Part shown: piece after piece, positions 6,193 to 9,891 of the stretch
How the letters are laid out: each line of letters begins with the position of its first letter
How positions within the stretch are numbered: the first letter of the stretch is position 1
Source: Saprospiraceae bacterium
Lineage (GTDB): Bacteria > Bacteroidota > Bacteroidia > Chitinophagales > Saprospiraceae
Direction of reading: 5' to 3'
NCBI GenBank assembly: GCA_014379065.1
Contig: JACMMM010000075.1
Coordinates: 1 to 9,891, forward strand
Length of the DNA: 9,891 nucleotides
Notes under the pieces: generated by a model
Told to the model about the DNA's origin: nothing
Seen by the model: the letters and a program-made list of their open reading frames with translations, nothing else
The model's database searches: none
Position numbers and translations under genes: made by a program

Positions 6193-7029
6193 ATGTGGAA
6201 AAAAAGCTTATTCATTTTGGCGCTGATGCCGATCATTTTTGCTTGTCAAAAAACGGTTTTTACAGGGCGCAAATCCCTCAACCTCATCCCGAATGCGCAA
6301 CTCAACTCCATGAGTTTAGCGGAATATCGCCAATTCCTGACAGAAAACAAGCCTGTGTCTTCTGGTAAAGACCTTGACCTCGTGCGCCGTGTGGGCATGG
6401 ACATCAAAGCCGCTACCGAAGTATATTACAAATCGAAAGGATTGAAAAGTGATCTCAAAGATTTTGCTTGGGAATTCAATGTTGTGGACGACCCAACCGT
6501 GAACGCTTTCTGTATGCCTGGCGGCAAAGTGGTCGTTTACACCGGCATCCTGAAGGTAACGCAAAACGAAGACGCCCTGGCCGTGGTGATGGGCCACGAA
6601 ATTGCCCACGCTTTGGCCAACCATGGCAACGAGCGCGTAAGCCAAGGCCTGGTGGCGCAACTCGGACTTACCACACTCGATCTCGGGCTCGCCATGGCGC
6701 AAAAACCAGCACAAACCCGCAACCTGATCATGACCGCTGCCGGAGCAGGCACTCAATTGGGCGTGTTGCTTCCCTTTAGCCGCAAACACGAATCAGAAGC
6801 CGACGAAATCGGTCTTTACCTGATGGCAATGGCCGGTTACAATCCTGCCGAGGCCGCTCCGTTCTGGGGGCGGATGACCAAAGCGGGTGGTAGTCGCCCG
6901 CCCGTGTTTCTTAGCACGCACCCAGATCCTGCCAGGCGCAGCGAAACACTGAAATCGCTGGTGCCGAAGGCAAGGACTTACGCCATTCACTATCCTGTGC
7001 CGGCGAGTTCGAAGTATAAGAAAAAATAA
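6193..7029 (+). CDS. M48-family zinc metalloprotease lipoprotein
   Basis: The product has 278 residues. The N-terminus is a lipoprotein signal with a lipobox-like IFAC and lipidated Cys18, so the protein is probably anchored in an envelope membrane facing the periplasm. The zinc motif is HEIAH at His135-Glu136-His139. The third ligand is Glu202 in the HESEADEIGL segment, the ExEAD motif of the M48 family. Upstream NAFCMPGGKVVVYTGIL (about 104-120) is the conserved substrate-side strand, and a THPDPARRSETL segment near residue 245 matches the usual C-terminal signature. This arrangement is like the single-domain LoiP/YcaL-type envelope proteases, not HtpX, because no transmembrane bundle is present. 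Such proteases take part in quality control of outer-membrane proteins; the substrate here is unknown. The ATG at 6193 directly opens the signal. The gene is monocistronic, with a strong terminator 31 bases after the stop. Confidence 0.93.
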   Translation: MWKKSLFILALMPIIFACQKTVFTGRKSLNLIPNAQLNSMSLAEYRQFLTENKPVSSGKDLDLVRRVGMDIKAATEVYYKSKGLKSDLKDFAWEFNVVDDPTVNAFCMPGGKVVVYTGILKVTQNEDALAVVMGHEIAHALANHGNERVSQGLVAQLGLTTLDLGLAMAQKPAQTRNLIMTAAGAGTQLGVLLPFSRKHESEADEIGLYLMAMAGYNPAEAAPFWGRMTKAGGSRPPVFLSTHPDPARRSETLKSLVPKARTYAIHYPVPASSKYKKK

Positions 7030-7060
7030 TCGGGGAATTCTCGAAGCGTAGCGTAACCGA

Positions 7061-7097
7061 TTGGGGGTTCGACTTTGAGTCGAACCCCCAATTTTTT
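7061..7097 (+). terminator. Intrinsic terminator after the M48 gene
   Basis: Perfect 13-base arms at 7061-7073 and 7079-7091 (TTGGGGGTTCGAC and its complement) enclose the loop TTTGA and are followed by six T residues at 7092-7097. The T-tract overlaps the stop codon of the convergent radical SAM gene (TAA complement at 7096-7098). No T-tract follows on the minus strand, so it mainly serves the protease gene. Confidence 0.9.
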
Positions 7098-8781
7098 AGG
7101 ACATCACTGCCAACTGATTGAGGTAAAACGCTTCGCTGGGACCCGTGCCAACGTATCGAATAAGCAGGCTGAATTCTCCTGTCTCGATCCGGTTTTCCTG
7201 TTCAAAAACCTCCAAATCAAAGCTGAGCGGCAGGGCCAAAAACCGGGCTTTACCCTGCCAGTTTTCTCCGAAATTGACATCCATTTGCTTTATCAGCGTC
7301 GTTTTTTCAAAGGCCCCAATTTCTGCCAGGTGCAGCGGTCGGGGTCTTACTTTTTGATAAAGGCAATGGTCTATTTCGATCAGTTCGAGTAAGATTTGAT
7401 CGTCCGGGTAATTGTTTTTGGCAAAGACAAGGATGCGCTCATAGACATCGCTGAGCGCGTATTGGTGAAAATCATGGCGCTCACCAAAGCACTTGCCGAG
7501 GCCGAGCAGAAAATCGAAAATGCTGTATTGGGCAGTTACATATCTCAGGGTGCGAGATGCCCGGGGTTTGTTCCAGTAAATTTCGAGGGCATTTTCGAGC
7601 ACTTCAAGACGGGCAAGTTCCTGGCGCGAGAGGTAGTTGCTTTCGATGATTTGATACGGCGGTTCGGGGTCGAAAACGAAGCCGTGCTGTTCGTGCTTTT
7701 CGCGTACGGGCGTTCCTTTCAGGAATTTCAAAAAGCCCATTTGCAATTCCGGCGCAAAGAGTTTGAACACCTCTTCAAAACTGAACTTTATATCGTCCCA
7801 TCGGTCGAGCGCTAGGCCGACGATGAGGTCTAGGTGCATTTCAACCTTGTCGGCAAGTTGGAGAATGATGCCTTTTGTCTTGTCAAAATTCTGCTTGCGG
7901 CTCACTTCGAGGTTGGCTTTCTGATTGACGGTTTGAATACCTATTTCAAATCGGAACAGCCCTTTTGGCACATTTTCCTGTATGAAACGAATGATGTCAG
8001 GATGGAGAATATCCGCTGTGATTTCAAATTGAAACACGTTGCCGGGGCGATAATTGGCCAGAATAAACGTGAAAATATCAATGGTGAAGTCTCGCTTCAT
8101 GTTGAACGTGCGGTCGAGGAATTTGACCACGCGCCCGTGTTCCATGAGATAGAGCAGGGTCTGTTTAATGTGTTCATCAGGCAAATAGCGCACCTTGTTG
8201 TCGAGGCTGGCGAGGCAGAATTCGCATTTGTAGGGACAGCCTCGGGAGGTTTCGACGTACAATACTTTGCTGCGCAAGTCTTCGGGCGGATCGTTTTGCC
8301 AAGGGCGGATAAACCGGTAATTTTCGAGTTCGAAGGTCACCGGGTTGGAAAAATATCGAATCTCGCCGCCCTCCGTTTTGCTGATAAGATTGGCCAGATG
8401 TCCTACCTCCGGCCAGGCATACAGGAACTCCCTAAACGGCGTTTCGCCTTCACCTGTAATGATAAAATCTACCTCCGGGCGGACAATCACGTCCTGCCAA
8501 TCATAGCTAACTTCCGGGCCGCCTAGCAAGATTTGAACAGCTGGGCTAAGGGCCTTTATTTTACGGGCTACGCTCAGCGTTTGGGTGATATTCCAGATAT
8601 AGCAACTAAACGCAACGACCTCAAAATCAGCGCAAAAACGGGCGGTTTCATCCTGATCCTGTTTGATGGTAAACTCACGCCATGCCAATCCAGGCCATTC
8701 GCGGTTCAGCTGATAGAGCAACCGGATGGCGAGGTTGGTGTGGATGTATTTTGCGTTGAGTGTGGTGAGGAGGACTTTCAT
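7096..8781 (-). CDS. B12-binding radical SAM protein, DUF4080 type
   Basis: The product has 561 residues. Residues of about 1-125 form a cobalamin-binding-like Rossmann domain (KVLLTTLNAKYIHTNLAIRL, then LLGGPEVSYDW and DFIITGEGETPF). The classical cobalamin DxHxxG motif is not evident. The radical SAM core starts near residue 172, with the cluster motif Cys182-x3-Cys186-x2-Cys189 in SRGCPYKCEFC, which holds a [4Fe-4S] cluster that cleaves S-adenosylmethionine. Later segments include FQFEITADIL and LFRFEIGIQTVN, typical of this core. The C-terminal part of about 200 residues fits DUF4080. The reaction is unknown; relatives are often assigned to methylation or rearrangement without proof. I chose the ATG at 8781 because the family N-terminus begins MKVLLTTLNAKYIHTN. 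It lies one base after the stop of the preceding gene, so the two are probably translated together. An ATG at 8826 would overlap that gene. Confidence 0.92.
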   Translation of the reverse strand: MKVLLTTLNAKYIHTNLAIRLLYQLNREWPGLAWREFTIKQDQDETARFCADFEVVAFSCYIWNITQTLSVARKIKALSPAVQILLGGPEVSYDWQDVIVRPEVDFIITGEGETPFREFLYAWPEVGHLANLISKTEGGEIRYFSNPVTFELENYRFIRPWQNDPPEDLRSKVLYVETSRGCPYKCEFCLASLDNKVRYLPDEHIKQTLLYLMEHGRVVKFLDRTFNMKRDFTIDIFTFILANYRPGNVFQFEITADILHPDIIRFIQENVPKGLFRFEIGIQTVNQKANLEVSRKQNFDKTKGIILQLADKVEMHLDLIVGLALDRWDDIKFSFEEVFKLFAPELQMGFLKFLKGTPVREKHEQHGFVFDPEPPYQIIESNYLSRQELARLEVLENALEIYWNKPRASRTLRYVTAQYSIFDFLLGLGKCFGERHDFHQYALSDVYERILVFAKNNYPDDQILLELIEIDHCLYQKVRPRPLHLAEIGAFEKTTLIKQMDVNFGENWQGKARFLALPLSFDLEVFEQENRIETGEFSLLIRYVGTGPSEAFYLNQLAVMS

Positions 8782-8782
8782 T

Positions 8783-9891
8783 TTAAAACATATACCCAAA
8801 AATTTTCCGCTTTTTCTTCGCGCCATTTTTCGTCTTTTTCACAAACGTTGGGTCGCTGGGGTTGCTCCCTACATCGGCACGATTGAAGCCAACCACGACA
8901 TAGGTGTAATATTCGCCGTCAATGGCCGTGTAATCCTCAAAAACCCATTTGTCCGCGTAAAAAGGGGTGAATCCCAAAAGGTTGCGCGGATTGTCCAACT
9001 TCCCGACGCCCTCCCCATCGAAACGGTAGAGGGCGAAATAAAAAGGCATTTCATCGCCGGATAGAAGCTGACAAAGATTCCAGGTGAGTTTCACGGTTCG
9101 GGCTGTTCCTTCTACCCTACAAACGGTGGCCGTGGCGGGGGTGGCTTTGGAAAGCGAGGGCATGGGCGGCACCAGCGCGGGGTATCTCCAAAGCGAATTG
9201 ATGAGCGTGTCTTGTACGCCCAGCGGGTTTCTCAGGAGTGGTTTTACAGAGAAAAACACACTGCCACTCACATTCGGGTTGGTACGGTTGAGGGTGATTT
9301 GGTCGCTGATTTCTTCTTCTTTCTCCCAGTTTGAGTCGTTGGCGGAATTGTTGATTTTATACGCCGCATGGCCAATGTATAGTTGTTTGCCATAGAGATG
9401 CTTGCTCCACCAATCTACCAAAATCTCGTAGTCAGCAGGAGGGTATCCGATGCTCCAATAGATTTGGGGAGCCACGTAATCTATCCATCCTTTTTCGAGC
9501 CAATGCAAGACGTCGGCATAGAGGTCGTCGTAACAGGTCACCCCGGCGCGGGTGTCAGAGCCGCGCTCCGGGTCGCGTTCCTTGTTGCGCCACACGCCAA
9601 AAGGCCCGATGCCAAACTTTATGTAGGGCTTGTATTGTTTGATGGTTTTCGACACGCCCTCGATGAGCAGGTTCACATTGTTCCGTCGCCAATCTCCTAT
9701 GTCGGTAAAATCGTGGTCGCCCGAAGCGAAGGCGTTATAGTCGTCGAGCGCGTCGTCGAGGCTGAGGTCTTTTTCTTTATAGGGATAAAAATAGTCGTCG
9801 AAATGGATGCCGTCCACATCGTAGCGCTGCACGATGTCTTTTACCACATTGGTCAAATAAAGGCGCACTGCGGAGCTGGCGGGGTTGAAAT
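8783..9891 (-). CDS. GHL10/DUF187 glycoside-hydrolase-like protein, 5' partial
   Basis: The frame is open to the right edge (FNPASSAVRLYLTNVV), so the GTG at 9868 is internal and the N-terminus is missing. The visible part matches the GHL10 (DUF187, YngK-like) TIM-barrel family: DVDGIHFDDYFYPYK near residues 17-31 counted from 9868, then IKFGIGPFGVWRN, GWIDYVAPQIYWSIGYPPADYEILVDWW and LYIGHAAYKI. Such proteins are thought to act on cell-surface polysaccharides or peptidoglycan-linked glycans; the exact substrate is unknown. After about residue 245 a beta-rich fibronectin-III-like domain follows (RTVKLTWNL, ALYRFDGEG, YYTYVVVGFNRADVGS). The C-terminus is basic (KKKRKIFGYMF) and lacks a T9SS sorting domain. 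The stop is one base before the radical SAM start, indicating one transcript. Confidence 0.88.
   Translation of the reverse strand, partial: FNPASSAVRLYLTNVVKDIVQRYDVDGIHFDDYFYPYKEKDLSLDDALDDYNAFASGDHDFTDIGDWRRNNVNLLIEGVSKTIKQYKPYIKFGIGPFGVWRNKERDPERGSDTRAGVTCYDDLYADVLHWLEKGWIDYVAPQIYWSIGYPPADYEILVDWWSKHLYGKQLYIGHAAYKINNSANDSNWEKEEEISDQITLNRTNPNVSGSVFFSVKPLLRNPLGVQDTLINSLWRYPALVPPMPSLSKATPATATVCRVEGTARTVKLTWNLCQLLSGDEMPFYFALYRFDGEGVGKLDNPRNLLGFTPFYADKWVFEDYTAIDGEYYTYVVVGFNRADVGSNPSDPTFVKKTKNGAKKKRKIFGYMF

Noticed and set aside
7834..8526. Plus-strand open frame of 230 codons
   Set aside because: It lies wholly antisense to the radical SAM coding region, including its cysteine motif, and shows no recognisable domain.
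8782..8826. Upstream ATG at 8826 for the radical SAM gene
   Set aside because: It would overlap the preceding gene by 44 bases and add 15 residues with no family resemblance; MKVLLTTLNAKYIHTN at 8781 is the natural N-terminus.

Overview
This window is chromosomal DNA of a member of the Bacteroidota. The support is a type IX secretion (T9SS) sorting domain, a DUF4080-type B12/radical SAM protein, a DUF2911 protein, start codons without clear Shine-Dalgarno sequences, and sequences resembling the TAnnTTTG -7 element of this phylum. The protein style and the abundance of GGG/CCC palindromes between genes would fit a Saprospiria-like lineage, but that finer placement is a guess.

Layout, left to right. 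(1) The 3' part of a large secreted Asp-box (BNR) beta-propeller protein with a C-terminal T9SS domain, entering from the left edge. (2) mscL, a large-conductance mechanosensitive channel with a very short C-terminal tail, followed by a strong intrinsic terminator. (3) A lytic transglycosylase with a complete catalytic core. (4) A structured intergenic block, repeat A: a 46-bp imperfect inverted repeat overlapping four tandem 16-bp units, the last of which includes the stop codon of the next gene. (5) On the minus strand, a putative outer-membrane beta-barrel protein. (6) A second structured block, repeat B: a 152-bp multi-hairpin, REP/MITE-like element. (7) On the minus strand, a secreted DUF2911 protein with a TPR-like tail. 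(8) A 219-bp divergent promoter region. (9) On the plus strand, an M48 metalloprotease lipoprotein, closed by a perfect intrinsic terminator. (10) On the minus strand, a two-gene unit entering from the right edge: a GHL10/DUF187-type glycoside-hydrolase-like protein, then a DUF4080-type B12-binding radical SAM protein starting one base after its stop codon.

Most of the genes concern the cell envelope: secretion, osmotic release, peptidoglycan turnover, an outer-membrane barrel and a lipoprotein protease. They are not an obvious single pathway. The only clear operon-like coupling is the GHL10/radical SAM pair. No RNA genes, phage genes, transposases or CRISPR arrays are visible. The least explained material is the two repeat blocks that bracket the beta-barrel gene.
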